From contig JGZV01000006.1 in NCBI GenBank assembly GCA_000741495.1, positions 33,595 to 97,594 of the forward strand: 64,000 bases of DNA. The letters run 5' to 3'. The notes under the pieces were generated by a model, which searched no databases, was not told the origin of the DNA, and saw nothing but the letters and a program-made list of their open reading frames with translations. A program made the translations under genes and the position numbers. Below are positions 26,133 to 35,438 of this stretch, in pieces (positions within the stretch are counted from its first letter, which is position 1; every line of letters starts with the position of its first letter). Origin of the DNA: Bifidobacterium thermophilum (GTDB lineage Bacteria > Actinomycetota > Actinomycetes > Actinomycetales > Bifidobacteriaceae).

Positions 26133-26894
26133 ATGACTACAACGCATCCGCACAGCGCACCACCGGGACATTCGCGCCACCATCGGCCCGGCGACCACGA
26201 CCACAACCACAACCATCACGCAGCGCCCCGCCCGCAAGCCCGCCTGCAATCACGCACAATATCCTGCGTCGAAACGGGTTCAAAACAGCCTCGACGACGA
26301 AGCACCACACCCATCGTATTCATGCACTACCTGCCAGGGCCGCTCAGCATCACGAACATGTCCAACTCAGGCGTGCTGCACGCATTCGACGCGACCAGCG
26401 CCTACCTCGGAAAACCCGCGGACACCGTACACGGGCGGGGCGTCATCTGCCGCCAGTCATCACCCGCCAAAGTCATCGCCTGCGCCTCACTGGCCGCATG
26501 GGTGTGGGTCGGCGGCGAATTCCCCTCCACCATCGACGTGGTATCCGACGCGCATTTCCGCTCACCCATATTCGGCCGCAGAGTCAGACCGTTCAGCCGC
26601 AAAATCGACAGGCGGTATATCACCACCGTCGGCGGCATGCCAGTGACCACACCGATACGCACCGCCTGCGATATCGTTCTCATCCAAGCCGACACCCGCA
26701 AAAGCACCGACCACGCCACCGCCCAGCGGACCATACGGTTGCTGATGGACCAGTACGGCTTCGGTATGAGCGAATGTCTCGACATGCTGAACGCCGACAG
26801 CAAACATTGTCCGAAAATCCGCGACGCACGCACCCTCCTGACCCGCATCACCGACACCACCGCAACCATACAGGACGAGCCATGGCACGATTGA
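26133..26894 (+). CDS. Hypothetical protein resembling the AbiEi-like N-terminal module of actinobacterial proteins
   Basis: Up to 253 residues. The first 50 or so are His/Pro/Arg-rich and may not be translated; ATG 26322 (MHYLPGPLS) is another candidate start. The body, ending in ITTVGGMPVTTPIRTACDIV, follows the pattern of actinobacterial proteins with an AbiEi-like linker (VTTxxGxPVTTPxRTxxD). It lacks the C-terminal nuclease-like domain many of those carry. Function unknown. Its 3' end overlaps the next gene by 13 bases, so the two likely form an operon. Confidence 0.5.
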   Translation: MTTTHPHSAPPGHSRHHRPGDHDHNHNHHAAPRPQARLQSRTISCVETGSKQPRRRSTTPIVFMHYLPGPLSITNMSNSGVLHAFDATSAYLGKPADTVHGRGVICRQSSPAKVIACASLAAWVWVGGEFPSTIDVVSDAHFRSPIFGRRVRPFSRKIDRRYITTVGGMPVTTPIRTACDIVLIQADTRKSTDHATAQRTIRLLMDQYGFGMSECLDMLNADSKHCPKIRDARTLLTRITDTTATIQDEPWHD

Positions 26895-27265
26895 GCGAAG
26901 CATTCACGGCATTACGCCGCCTCACCATCCGCCATCAGACAGAGCCCGATCACCGCCGGCGTGACGTATCACGGTTCCTCGCAGCATCGGCATCATGTCC
27001 ATCAACCGGGCCCGTAGGGCCGCCTCCGGCACCACCCATACGCTATACGCCGGCGCTCGCATGCGATCCCGCGACCGATATGGGCACGCTGTGGCAGATC
27101 GCCCGCAATCATCCGCATCTGCGCCGGTGGCTGATCGCCAATCCGCGGGCAGACGCTGAAATCCTGGAATATGTTGCGCAGGCGGGCGGCCCGGGCGTCA
27201 AGGAAGCGTTTGACGTGCTGTTCGACGACAGCCCCGACGATTCCGCGCCCGGACCGGCGTTATGA
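26882..27265 (+). CDS. Small variant leucine-rich-repeat (LRV) protein
   Basis: 127 residues starting MARLSEAFTALRRL. A Pro-rich linker follows, then TLWQIARNHPHLRRWLIANP and ADAEILEYVAQAGGPGVKEA, the short helical repeat found in many bifidobacterial LRV-domain proteins. Presumably a protein-binding module; no enzyme motif. It overlaps the preceding gene by 13 bases and converges on rsmI with a 6-base overlap. The longer frame from 26498 is a shadow of the upstream gene. Confidence 0.65.
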   Translation: MARLSEAFTALRRLTIRHQTEPDHRRRDVSRFLAASASCPSTGPVGPPPAPPIRYTPALACDPATDMGTLWQIARNHPHLRRWLIANPRADAEILEYVAQAGGPGVKEAFDVLFDDSPDDSAPGPAL

Positions 27266-28252
27266 GCGCATGGCCAGTACCGCGGAATACACCTGCTTAC
27301 GGTTGGCGAGCGAGCCGTCCGGCAACGGATGCTCCTGCACGACCTCGGCGATAGCATCCTTGATGCGCAACCCATCCTCACGAGCACGGTCAATAGACAG
27401 CACGGCAAGATCGTCAATGCTCAGAGCCGACGGCGCGCTGTCACGGACTTCAGCCTCACTCGCCCCCTCGATAACCAGCACGATTTCGCCGCGTGGCGGA
27501 TCGTCATCCACCGACTGTTTGATGTCTGCGATTGTGCCGCGGCGAATCTGCTCGTAATCCTTAGTCAGCTCGCGGCATAACGCCATACGCCGGTCCGGAC
27601 CGAATTCACTCAACAAATCGGTTATGGATTCCGCGATGCGATGCGGGGTCTCATAGAACACGATGGTGCGCTGCTCGGCACGCAAGGCGCGCAGCCGCTG
27701 CAAACGTTCAGTATGCTTACGCGGCACGAACCCCTCGTAGCAGAACCGGTCGGTAGGCAAGCCAGACAGTGCGAGCGCGTCCAACACCGCGCTAGGGCCG
27801 GGGGCGCATGTCACCGGCAGTCCACGTTCAATCGCCCGCCGCACAATCGCAAGCCCCGGATCATTAATCGTAGGCATGCCGGCGTCAGACACCACCAGCA
27901 CGGTAGCCCCCTCTTCGACACTGTCTAGCAGCCCGTCCGCCTTGTTGCGTTCGTTATGGTCATGGTAGGCGACCACCTTGCCGCCGACATGCACACCGAG
28001 ACGGTTCGCCAAATCGTATAATCTGCGGGTATCTTCCGCCGCGACGATATCGGCGCGCTCCAGCAGCGCCACCAGTCTGGCGGATGCATCCCCCACATTG
28101 CCGATCGGCGTGGCCGCAAGCACCACCGTTCCGGCAGGCACGTCGATACGCACGCCCGCTCGGTTCTCACCGCTCGTATCCTGCTCCACGGTTTCGGGTC
28201 TATCATGTAAGGACTGCGGCGCCGTCTGGCGTCCTTCGATGTCACTGGTCAT
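27260..28252 (-). CDS. rsmI: 16S rRNA (cytidine-1402-2'-O)-methyltransferase
   Basis: 330 residues. The tetrapyrrole-methylase-fold motifs of RsmI are intact: VLAATPIGNVGDAS, AAEDTRRLYDL, VVSDAGMPTINDPG, the SAM-site-like CAPGPSAV and YETPHRI. It 2'-O-methylates C1402 of 16S rRNA in the P site of the 30S subunit. An N-terminal extension of about 40 polar residues precedes the domain. The ATG has no clear ribosome site. The gene is divergent from the mannosyltransferase gene. Confidence 0.95.
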   Translation of the reverse strand: MTSDIEGRQTAPQSLHDRPETVEQDTSGENRAGVRIDVPAGTVVLAATPIGNVGDASARLVALLERADIVAAEDTRRLYDLANRLGVHVGGKVVAYHDHNERNKADGLLDSVEEGATVLVVSDAGMPTINDPGLAIVRRAIERGLPVTCAPGPSAVLDALALSGLPTDRFCYEGFVPRKHTERLQRLRALRAEQRTIVFYETPHRIAESITDLLSEFGPDRRMALCRELTKDYEQIRRGTIADIKQSVDDDPPRGEIVLVIEGASEAEVRDSAPSALSIDDLAVLSIDRAREDGLRIKDAIAEVVQEHPLPDGSLANRKQVYSAVLAMRS

Positions 28253-28287
28253 ATATCCAGTATCCTCTACCTATGGGAGTGATGGTA

Positions 28288-29995
28288 TTGAGTTCCGTGA
28301 ATTCTGAGCGAACACGCCGCGTATCACGCGCCGCCACCACCATGCTTGGCTTGCGAGCTCGGCTTGCCGCCACCCCCCAAGCTCGTCTCCTGGCTACTGA
28401 CCGTTCTGGTAGCCGCATTCGGTGGAATGCTGCGGTTCATCAGGCTTGGCGAGCCGCACGCCGTAGTATTCGACGAAACCTACTATGTCAAAGACGCGTG
28501 GACGATGCTGCAAACCGGTGAGCCACGCAACTGGCCGGAATTCCTCACCCGCAACACGCTGGACTATCCCATCGATACGCTGTTCGCCAACGGGGACACC
28601 AACACCTGGCTCAGCAGCGCGGAATACGTGGTACACCCGCCGGTGGGCAAATGGTGTATCGCACTCGGCATGACGCTGTTCGGCGGGGCCGGCAACACGT
28701 TCGCGTGGCGGGCGAGCACGGCGATTGCGGGGACAATCGCCATCGTCATCATGATTCGCGTGGCCTTGCGACTGTTCGGCAACCTGTCGATTGCACTGGC
28801 CGCCGGCCTGCTCATGTCCGTGGATGGCGTGGGTATCACGTTGAGCCGCACCGGCCTGCTGGATATCTTCATCATGGTGTTCGTGCTCGGTGCGTTCGAC
28901 TTGCTACTCATGCACCGTGATTGGGCTCGTGCGAAACTGCGAGCGCGGTACGCGATTGAGTCCAGACGCCGGGATGCCCGGTGGGTTCCTGATACGTCCC
29001 GTCGTGCACGCCGCGCCCGGCGCATGCAAACCGGCGACCATCCCGGCAGCGAGCGCAGTCAGGCGATGCTGTTGGATTCACGCGGCCCGGTCATCGCGTT
29101 CTCCTGGTATCGTGTCGCCGCTGCGATTCTGATTGGTTTGGCGACAGGCGTCAAATGGTCGGGCATCTATTTCATGGCGGTATTCTGCGTGATCAGTGTG
29201 ATCTGGGATGCGTGGGAACGCTACCGTGCCGGGTACCGCAGCTGGCTGTCCACCGGCCTGTTGTGTGACGCGCCGCTGACCGCCGTGTATATGCTGCCGC
29301 TGTGGGCGGGCACGTATCTGGCCGGATGGGCGGGCTGGTTCATTCACCCGGATTCGTATATGCACGATTGGGCGCATACTCACCCCGGGCAGGGGGTCAT
29401 GTGGCTGCCGGAGGGGTTGCGTTCTTTTGTGGAATATCACAAAGAGATGTGGCAGTTCCATACCACGCTTGACGCGCCGCACGATTACAAGGCGAATCCG
29501 CTGACGTGGCCGTTGCAGGTGCGGCCGACCAGTTTCTATTGGGAGAAAATCAGCGGGCATCCGGGATTGTGTTCTCTGGCGCCGCACTCGCAGTGTGTGT
29601 CGGCGGTTACGTCACTGGGTAATCCGCTGATTTGGTGGCTTGGATCGTTGTGCACAATCATCGGTATCGGTATCGCAATCGCCCGGCATGGCGACTGGCG
29701 GATTTGGGCGGTGCTTGCCGGGTTCCTTGGCGGCTGGCTGCCGTGGGCGCAGTATCTGAATCGCACCACGTTCACGTTTTATTCGATTGTGATTCTGCCG
29801 TGGATTATTCTCGCAATCTGCTATGTCGGCGATGCGGTACGGCGCCGGGTCAATGCAGGAACCTGGCGGATTACGCTGGGGACCACGCTGTTGCTGGTCT
29901 GTCTTGTGTCGGCGTTCTTCTACCCGATTTGGACGGCGATGCCGGTTCCGTACGAGTTCTGGCTCAGTCATATGTGGTTCAAGTCATGGATCTGA
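28288..29995 (+). CDS. Dolichyl-phosphate-mannose-protein mannosyltransferase-like (GT39), frame broken near the start
   Basis: The body (from 28346) is a polytopic GT39 enzyme. The first loop carries the catalytic-type VVFDETYYVKDAW with Asp-Glu, then GVKWSGIYF and a C-terminal set of membrane helices. Such enzymes O-mannosylate exported proteins using a polyprenyl-phosphate donor. The natural start (about TTG 28288 or GTG 28297; VNSERTRRVSRAATTMLGL) is in another frame. The frames meet at a C6 run (28373-28378); with C5 the protein reads RARLAATPKLVSWLLTV without a break. As given, translation would need TTG 28346, which has no ribosome site. Confidence 0.85.
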
Positions 29996-30027
29996 GGTTC
30001 CGAGCGCGACTGGCGTGGCGTATCTGG

Positions 30028-30211
30028 CTGTGGTGCGACCGGTTGGTCACACGGCGGGCAGATACCCATGCCGGACCAAGCCGACACCCACGGTATCCAG
30101 CCGCCATGCAACCAACCAGTCACATCACAGCCAAGTACCGTCCCAATCCAGCCCACGGACGACACTACCCCGCCGCCATGCAACCAACCGGCCACACCAC
30201 AGCCAGATACC
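30028..30211. repeat. Direct plus inverted repeat cluster
   Basis: Two direct copies of a 39-base unit beginning CCGCCATGCAACCAACC (30101-30139 and 30173-30211, 72 bases apart), and an inverted copy of its first 30 bases at 30028-30057 (about 25 of 30 match). Placed just after the mannosyltransferase stop. Confidence 0.6.
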
Positions 30212-30286
30212 CCGGCAAGCACAACACCCAACCGGCATAACCCGCGCACAACTCCCGCGGCCCCCCGCAAGCGGATGCGGCACGAT

Positions 30287-30697
30287 TTACACCGGCCGGA
30301 ACTCGTAAATCATCGTGCGGTCGCCGAAATACAGCGTATCCTTCCATGTCGGCATATCCGCCCGACTGCTTTCGGCTGTTTGACCGGCACGAAGAACCAG
30401 CGCACCAAACCGACGACCATATCCTGGATGGAATGCCACACGCCGATATACGACACAATCGCCCAACGTGGTTACCACCGCGTTGAACCCCGCGAAAATC
30501 GCGTTGCCCCAATTCGCCGACAAGAAATCCGCATACAACACAAAGCAGGAGAACACCACAATATTGCTCAACGATATCGGCGCACATAACGCGCAAGGGA
30601 ATATGTATGCGAGCGCGATGACCGCTTCCGAAATGCGCATGCGGTTGGAAACCATGGGGCTCGCGTTGGGCACGCCGGAACCTATGCCTGCGGACAC
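30287..30697 (-). CDS. Uncertain small membrane protein or gene remnant
   Basis: 136 residues. Two hydrophobic stretches (AVIALAYIFPCALCA and IVVFSCFVLYADFL) precede a soluble end MPTWKDTLYFGDRTMIYEF. The family was not recognised. The middle reads sensibly in another frame as well (WHSIQDMVVGLVRWFF), which suggests one or more frameshifts and that this is a decayed gene. A start at ATG 30697 lacks a good ribosome site. The next 240 bases to dedA hold nothing I can recognise. Confidence 0.35.
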   Translation of the reverse strand: MSAGIGSGVPNASPMVSNRMRISEAVIALAYIFPCALCAPISLSNIVVFSCFVLYADFLSANWGNAIFAGFNAVVTTLGDCVVYRRVAFHPGYGRRFGALVLRAGQTAESSRADMPTWKDTLYFGDRTMIYEFRPV

Positions 30698-30940
30698 GTC
30701 GGCGCGTCACACGCCGGCGAACGCAACCGGTGTCGAAGCGTTGTCCAAACCGGAATTTGACCGGTAACCGTATTTCGCGGCGGATTCGCCGCCTGATTCC
30801 ATACGGGAATCTCGTGAAGCTGGCCGCGATACGGATTGTCATGCCGGGTGCTCGCGATAGGCTTGAACGGCAATCGTACAACCGACGTCCGGGTACTTGC
30901 GGCCGTGCGCCCACGGCATCCGGCATTCGATAAGGATATT

Positions 30941-31768
30941 ATGGGGTTCATTGATTTTCTGATCCGCCTGCTCAAGGATCCGCGTGGCGCCATCGCCGGC
31001 TGGATTGCTATGGGTGTCGCGCCCACGCTGGGGTTCATTTTCCTGATCGTGTTCATTGAAACGGGTGTCGTGTTCTTCCCGTTCCTGCCGGGCGATTCGC
31101 TGCTGTTCGCCGCCGGATGCTTCGCCGCCGTCGACGCGACGACCGGTAAGGCCGCCCTGCCGTTGAATCTGCTGCTGCCGGTCGTATGGGCTGCGCCGAT
31201 TATCGGCGACCAGTGCAACTATTTCATCGGACATTTCTTCGGCCGTCGCATCATCGATTCTGGCAAGGTCAAGGCGATGACGCCGGAACGTCTCGCCCGC
31301 ACCGAAGGCATGATTGACAAGTGGGGTCCGCTCGCCGTGTTCCTCGGCCGGTTCTTCCCGTTCATCCGCACGTTCATGCCGTTCATTTCAGGTATCTCGG
31401 GCATGAAGTGGCGCCGGTTCACCCCGTTCTCCATCTTGGGTGGCCTGACCTGGTCGACCCTGTTCACGCTGCTCGGGTATTTCTTCGGTGGCATTCCGTT
31501 CGTGCAGAACAATTTCGAGTTGGTGATCGTCGCAATCCTGCTGATATCGCTGACTCCGACCTTTGTGGGCCTGATCAAGGCGCGGACCGGCAAGCAGCGT
31601 GGCCGCGGCTCAACTCCGGCGCAGCATGCCGCCGGAACGACCAAGACCACCGAGACGGGGATGCTGCCCAATGACCTGTCCGGCGCCGACCAGCTGAGTC
31701 CGACTGACATCGCCCGTGCGACCATCAAGGATGCCGGCGAACTGAGCGAGGCGACACCACGCAGCTGA
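30941..31768 (+). CDS. DedA family membrane protein
   Basis: 275 residues from ATG 30941 with AAGGA just upstream. DedA/VTT hallmarks are present: FIETGVVFFPFLPGDSLLF, a conserved glycine-rich entrance, GRFFPFIRTFMPFISGISGM and the WSTLFTLLGYFFG helix. DedA proteins are thought to flip undecaprenyl-phosphate or phospholipids and help membrane homeostasis. The last 60 residues are a soluble Thr/Ala-rich tail. Monocistronic; followed by tRNA-Ala. Confidence 0.92.
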   Translation: MGFIDFLIRLLKDPRGAIAGWIAMGVAPTLGFIFLIVFIETGVVFFPFLPGDSLLFAAGCFAAVDATTGKAALPLNLLLPVVWAAPIIGDQCNYFIGHFFGRRIIDSGKVKAMTPERLARTEGMIDKWGPLAVFLGRFFPFIRTFMPFISGISGMKWRRFTPFSILGGLTWSTLFTLLGYFFGGIPFVQNNFELVIVAILLISLTPTFVGLIKARTGKQRGRGSTPAQHAAGTTKTTETGMLPNDLSGADQLSPTDIARATIKDAGELSEATPRS

Positions 31769-31852
31769 TTGACCGGCGGCGTGTTGGATTGCACTTGGTG
31801 ACATCTTGTACTAGACTTTGGTGAGTTGTCTCGATGAGCAATCACCAGACAC

Positions 31853-31925
31853 GGGGCTGTAGCTCAGTTGGTAGAGCGCTTCGTTCGCATCGAAGAGGTC
31901 GTGGTTTCGATTACCATCAGCTCCA
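31853..31925 (+). tRNA. tRNA-Ala (CGC anticodon)
   Basis: Acceptor GGGGCTG (31853-31859) pairs with CAGCTCC (31918-31924), discriminator A. D arm GCTC...GAGC. Anticodon stem CTTCG/CGAAG with loop TTCGCAT gives CGC. The T stem GTGGT/ACCAT has a G-T pair. CCA not encoded. Confidence 0.95.
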
Positions 31926-31926
31926 C

Positions 31927-31963
31927 GAAAACCCTTCTGCATTCCACCGCAGGAGGGTTTTTC
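31927..31963 (+). terminator. Terminator of tRNA-Ala
   Basis: Arms AAACCCTTCTGC (31929-31940) and GCAGGAGGGTTT (31949-31960) with one G-T pair, followed by a T-rich tail. Confidence 0.9.
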
Positions 31964-32035
31964 TCTTTGCGTTTCCGCAACCCCCGTCATATGCCCGGCC
32001 TTGCGAATGCCGGATATGGGGTTTGTCCCATGGTG

Positions 32036-32728
32036 TCAATCGTCGCGGGCGAGCACATCGATATCATGCACGCCGTCAAGCTGCGCGATATCCTCGATGC
32101 AGCCATGCAAACCGTTCTTGCTTCCCGCAAGCCGCAGCTCCACTGCGGCTCCTTGCCACGAGTCCCCGTCCACGTCACGCGTGGACACCACCTGCGTTTC
32201 GAAACCATGCTGCGCCGCAAGCATGAGCGCTTGCCGCAGCACCCCTTTGCCGTCTTGATAGGTGACCCGGATGACATAGTCGCGATCGCGTTTGAGCAGG
32301 AGCATCACGAACGGGGCGATGGCGAGCACCACCACGAAATACAATCCGGTGATCAGCAACGCCAAGGGGAACATGCCTGCACCGCACGCCATGCCTACTG
32401 CGGCGGCAATCCAGACGGCACACGCGGTGGTCAGCCCCCGAACCGTATCGTGGTTGAAGAAGATCACACCCGCGCCAAGAAATCCGATACCGGTGACCAC
32501 TTGGGCGGCGATACGCGAAGCATCCCACGTAACGGAGGCTCCGACGACCGCCGGCACGCCCTCAATCGACACCATGGTGAACAGGCAACTGCCCAAGCCG
32601 ACCAGAATATGCGTGCGGATCCCCGCATCCTTGCGTCGCGCCTCCCGTTCGAACCCGATGAGACCGCACAACACCAGCGCCGCCACAACGGCGATGATAT
32701 CCATCCACGACAATGGCACCACGCGCAT
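32036..32728 (-). CDS. MgtC/SapB family membrane protein
   Basis: 230 residues from ATG 32728, preceded by GGAGGTGATTAT. Four or five N-terminal membrane helices carry the MgtC signature GLIGFEREARRKDAGIRTH and VTGIGFLGAGVIF. A C-terminal ACT-like soluble domain of about 90 residues follows. MgtC proteins modulate magnesium homeostasis or the F-ATPase; no Mg2+ transport is implied. In-frame ATG 32836 would cross the hspR terminator and is rejected. Confidence 0.93.
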   Translation of the reverse strand: MRVVPLSWMDIIAVVAALVLCGLIGFEREARRKDAGIRTHILVGLGSCLFTMVSIEGVPAVVGASVTWDASRIAAQVVTGIGFLGAGVIFFNHDTVRGLTTACAVWIAAAVGMACGAGMFPLALLITGLYFVVVLAIAPFVMLLLKRDRDYVIRVTYQDGKGVLRQALMLAAQHGFETQVVSTRDVDGDSWQGAAVELRLAGSKNGLHGCIEDIAQLDGVHDIDVLARDD

Positions 32729-32821
32729 ATAATCACCTCCGCAACTCCACAGTTCCTCAACGAACAGCTTGACTTCCAAGCCTAGCGCGACGATACGATG
32801 GCGAAGACCGCGTGACGGGAT

Positions 32822-32853
32822 AAGAAAACCGCACACCCTTCACGGATGTGCGG
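32822..32853 (-). terminator. Terminator of the dnaK operon
   Basis: Stem CCGCACA (32829-32835) with TGTGCGG (32847-32853); on the minus strand the stem is followed by TTTTCTTA. It lies 20 bases past the hspR stop. Confidence 0.85.
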
Positions 32854-32873
32854 CAGACGATTGTTGCATGCGT

Positions 32874-33437
32874 TCAGAAGCCTACCGGTACCCCCCACAG
32901 CACCACGGATCGTGATGTGGAGCGTTGCGCATCCGTCCCTCTGGACGGCAAAGCACGGGTATCCCCGTGGATGTCGCGCCGCCACATACGGGCACGTTGC
33001 GAACGCTTCACCTGCATGATGCCACCGTCGGCGTCAGCTGCGAAGATACTGGCATCGGCGGGCTCGCGCAACTGTTTGATTTGTCGGCGCAACTGGCGGT
33101 TTTCCTCTTCAAGGTCAAGGATCCGCGCGACACCGGCCAAGTTGACGCCGTCATCCTGGCTGAGCTGCTGGGCTCGCGTCAACCGCTGGATGTCGCGCAG
33201 GGAATACCGCCGGGCGCCGCCGCCGGTGCGGCGCGGAGTGATCAGTCCCAGCCGGTCGTACTGCCGCAGCGTCTGCGGGTGGATGTCCGCTATCTGTGCA
33301 GCGCGTCCGACGGTGAACAACGGCATGTCAATGTCGAATCCTACGTCATCGGCGCCATCGAGACCGGCACGCCCTTCGACCAGCGCGATGGCGCACATCT
33401 CGTATAGGGCGCGCATCTGCGGTGTTATCCGGGCCAT
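32874..33437 (-). CDS. hspR: HspR, MerR-type heat-shock repressor
   Basis: 187 residues from ATG 33437, with GGAG five bases before it; a GTG inside the ribosome site at 33443 is less likely. MerR helix-turn-helix: FTVGRAAQIADIHPQTLRQY then the wing GLITPRRTGGGARRYS, followed by a coiled-coil (EEENRQLRRQIKQL). In actinobacteria HspR with DnaK as co-repressor binds HAIR sites and represses this operon. The end passes through a G6 run (coding strand; C6 at 32891-32896): as written it ends WGVPVGF, whereas G5 would end WGYR. Confidence 0.95.
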   Translation of the reverse strand: MARITPQMRALYEMCAIALVEGRAGLDGADDVGFDIDMPLFTVGRAAQIADIHPQTLRQYDRLGLITPRRTGGGARRYSLRDIQRLTRAQQLSQDDGVNLAGVARILDLEEENRQLRRQIKQLREPADASIFAADADGGIMQVKRSQRARMWRRDIHGDTRALPSRGTDAQRSTSRSVVLWGVPVGF

Positions 33438-33491
33438 GATCACTCCTTTCCATCAATGGCGCTGATATGCTGCCGGCGCGGTTGATGCCCG

Positions 33492-34505
33492 TCAGCGTTC
33501 TTCGGCGAGTTGATCGACGAAATCGCCGGTCGTCGAGTCGAATTCTTTGGCCGCATGCTTGATGCCAAGCCCCGGCTTGGCGGGCACCCGAATCTGCACG
33601 CGTCCGACCAGATCGCCGTCACGTCCAGGCACGCCATGCCCGCCGATGCGGATTTCCGTACCGCTGGATGAGCCGGCCGGCACTTTGAAGGTCACTTCGT
33701 TACCGTCAATATCAGTGGCTTTGACTTTGGCGCCGCACACCGCTTGGCCGACGCTGACCGGCAGGTCCATGACGATGTCATGCCCGTGCAACGAGAATTT
33801 CGGGTCGGCTTTGACATGGACCGTAAGATACATGTCGCCCGGTTTGCCGCCGTGCAATCCTGGCCTGCCTTTGCCGGGGATGCGGATTTTCTGTCCGTCC
33901 TCGACACCGGCCGGCACGTGGGTTTTGAACTGTTTGCCATCCACGCGCAACGACACCGTGGCGCCCTTGACTGCCTGGCGGAAGGTCAGGGAGATGTTCG
34001 ATTTACGGTCGGCGCCCTGCTGCGGCTCAGGCGCTTCCCGGTATTCGCTGCGATAGCCGCCACCGAACGGGGTCCCTGAGCCGGCGCCTGCACCGCCGCC
34101 GAACATCGAGAAGATATCGTCCATATTCGGCTGGCCGCCGCCGGACGTGGAAAACCTGATGCGCGACCCGCCGTTGCCGGCCCCGCCGCCGAACATCGAG
34201 CCGAAGATGTCGGAGAAGCCGGACGCGTCGAATCCGCCTTGTCCGGAGCCGCCGGCAAACCTGGCGCCGCCCATGCCGAACTGTCGGATGGCGTCGTACT
34301 TTTTGCGCTGCTCCTTGTTGCTCAGTACGTCGTATGCTTCGGAGATATCCTTGAATTTCTCTTCGGCCTCTTTGGTTTTGTTCAGATCAGGATGGTATTT
34401 GCGTGCCAGCTTGCGGTACGCTTTCGTGATATCGGCTTCGCTGGCGTCCTTGGAGACACCGAGGACTTTGTAGAAATCCTTGCTCAGCCATTCATTCTCA
34501 GCCAT
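33492..34505 (-). CDS. dnaJ: DnaJ-type co-chaperone without zinc finger
   Basis: 337 residues. J domain with HPD (KYHPDLNK, about residues 37-44), a long Gly/Phe-rich linker to about 160, then two beta-sandwich substrate-binding domains. The CxxCxGxG zinc-finger repeats are absent, so it is a type II (CbpA-like) DnaJ. It stimulates DnaK ATPase and delivers clients. Third gene of dnaK-grpE-dnaJ-hspR; hspR follows after 54 bases. Confidence 0.95.
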   Translation of the reverse strand: MAENEWLSKDFYKVLGVSKDASEADITKAYRKLARKYHPDLNKTKEAEEKFKDISEAYDVLSNKEQRKKYDAIRQFGMGGARFAGGSGQGGFDASGFSDIFGSMFGGGAGNGGSRIRFSTSGGGQPNMDDIFSMFGGGAGAGSGTPFGGGYRSEYREAPEPQQGADRKSNISLTFRQAVKGATVSLRVDGKQFKTHVPAGVEDGQKIRIPGKGRPGLHGGKPGDMYLTVHVKADPKFSLHGHDIVMDLPVSVGQAVCGAKVKATDIDGNEVTFKVPAGSSSGTEIRIGGHGVPGRDGDLVGRVQIRVPAKPGLGIKHAAKEFDSTTGDFVDQLAEER

Positions 34506-34598
34506 CTATGCCTCCAATCCTCATAGATTCTGCGGTACGGTTGTTCAGCGTTTCCGCTTTCTGTTTGCCCCACGCGTGCGGTGGGTTGTGGTATATGC

Positions 34599-34638
34599 CG
34601 GGCCGCGCGGATCCGTTGAGCAGGATTCGCGCGGCCCG
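34599..34638 (-). other. Intercistronic hairpin between grpE and dnaJ
   Basis: Perfect 11-bp GC-rich stem CGGGCCGCGCG (34599-34609) with CGCGCGGCCCG (34628-34638) inside the 243-base grpE-dnaJ gap. No U-run, so it probably works as a partial terminator or an RNA processing/stability element that lowers dnaJ-hspR relative to dnaK-grpE. Confidence 0.65.
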
Positions 34639-34748
34639 ACTGAAGAGTATCCGGTCGCCGCTGCACCTGTTGAGGGCGGCGTATGGCACCGTCTGCGTAG
34701 TGCTGTTGCGACCGGTGGCGACGGGAGTATGGTTCCCGTCGGTGGCAG

Positions 34749-35438
34749 TCAGTTCTGAGGCATGGACACGACCACGCGGGCGGCCCTTACGACACGGTCG
34801 CCGATGCGATATCCCGCTTCCACGACGGTGTCGATTGTCTCTTTCTTGGCTTCGGGATCCGGCTTTTGCAGGACCGCCTCATGCTTGGTCGGGTCGAAAT
34901 CCTCGCCTTTCTCGCCGAATTTCTCGACGCCGAATTTGGCGAAGGTCTTATCGATCTTGGTGGCGACCGCTTTGAACGAATCGTCCATCTGTCCGTGTTC
35001 ACGGATGCGGTCGATGTCGTCCAATGCGGGCAGCAGCGAGGTGAGCACGTCAACAATGCCATATTGGCGGCTTTGTTCGCGTTCCTTGTTCATACGGTTG
35101 CGGTAGTTGATGAACTCCGCACGTTCGCGCTGCAACGCTTCCAAGTATTCGGCGGCTTCTTTCTTCGCCTGGCCCAGTGGGGTCAGGGAACCGTCCTTGT
35201 CATGCTCGGCGTCGTTCGCCTCGGGTGCGGTCTTGTCCTGCTGTTCACCGGCAGTAGGCTGGTCGGTCGTCGTCTTGGGCGATGCGGCGGCATCGGACTG
35301 ACTGGCTGCGCCTGTGGCAGGAGTCTGCTGGGTGTCGTTGTGCGATGCCTCGCCGGCCTTGCCGGATGTCTTCTCGCCGTCGAGCGAATCGACATCCGGC
35401 AGGTCCTTGAGGTAATCGTCCTTGTTGAAGTCGGACAT
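34749..35438 (-). CDS. grpE: GrpE nucleotide exchange factor
   Basis: 229 residues. The N-terminal 90 are disordered and Asp/Ala/Thr/Gln-rich. A long coiled-coil (AAEYLEALQRERAEFINY) and the C-terminal beta domain ending YRIGDRVVRAARVVVS follow, the GrpE pattern. It releases ADP from DnaK and acts as a thermosensor. Its ATG shares one base with the dnaK stop (TAATG), giving translational coupling. Confidence 0.97.
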   Translation of the reverse strand: MSDFNKDDYLKDLPDVDSLDGEKTSGKAGEASHNDTQQTPATGAASQSDAAASPKTTTDQPTAGEQQDKTAPEANDAEHDKDGSLTPLGQAKKEAAEYLEALQRERAEFINYRNRMNKEREQSRQYGIVDVLTSLLPALDDIDRIREHGQMDDSFKAVATKIDKTFAKFGVEKFGEKGEDFDPTKHEAVLQKPDPEAKKETIDTVVEAGYRIGDRVVRAARVVVSMPQN

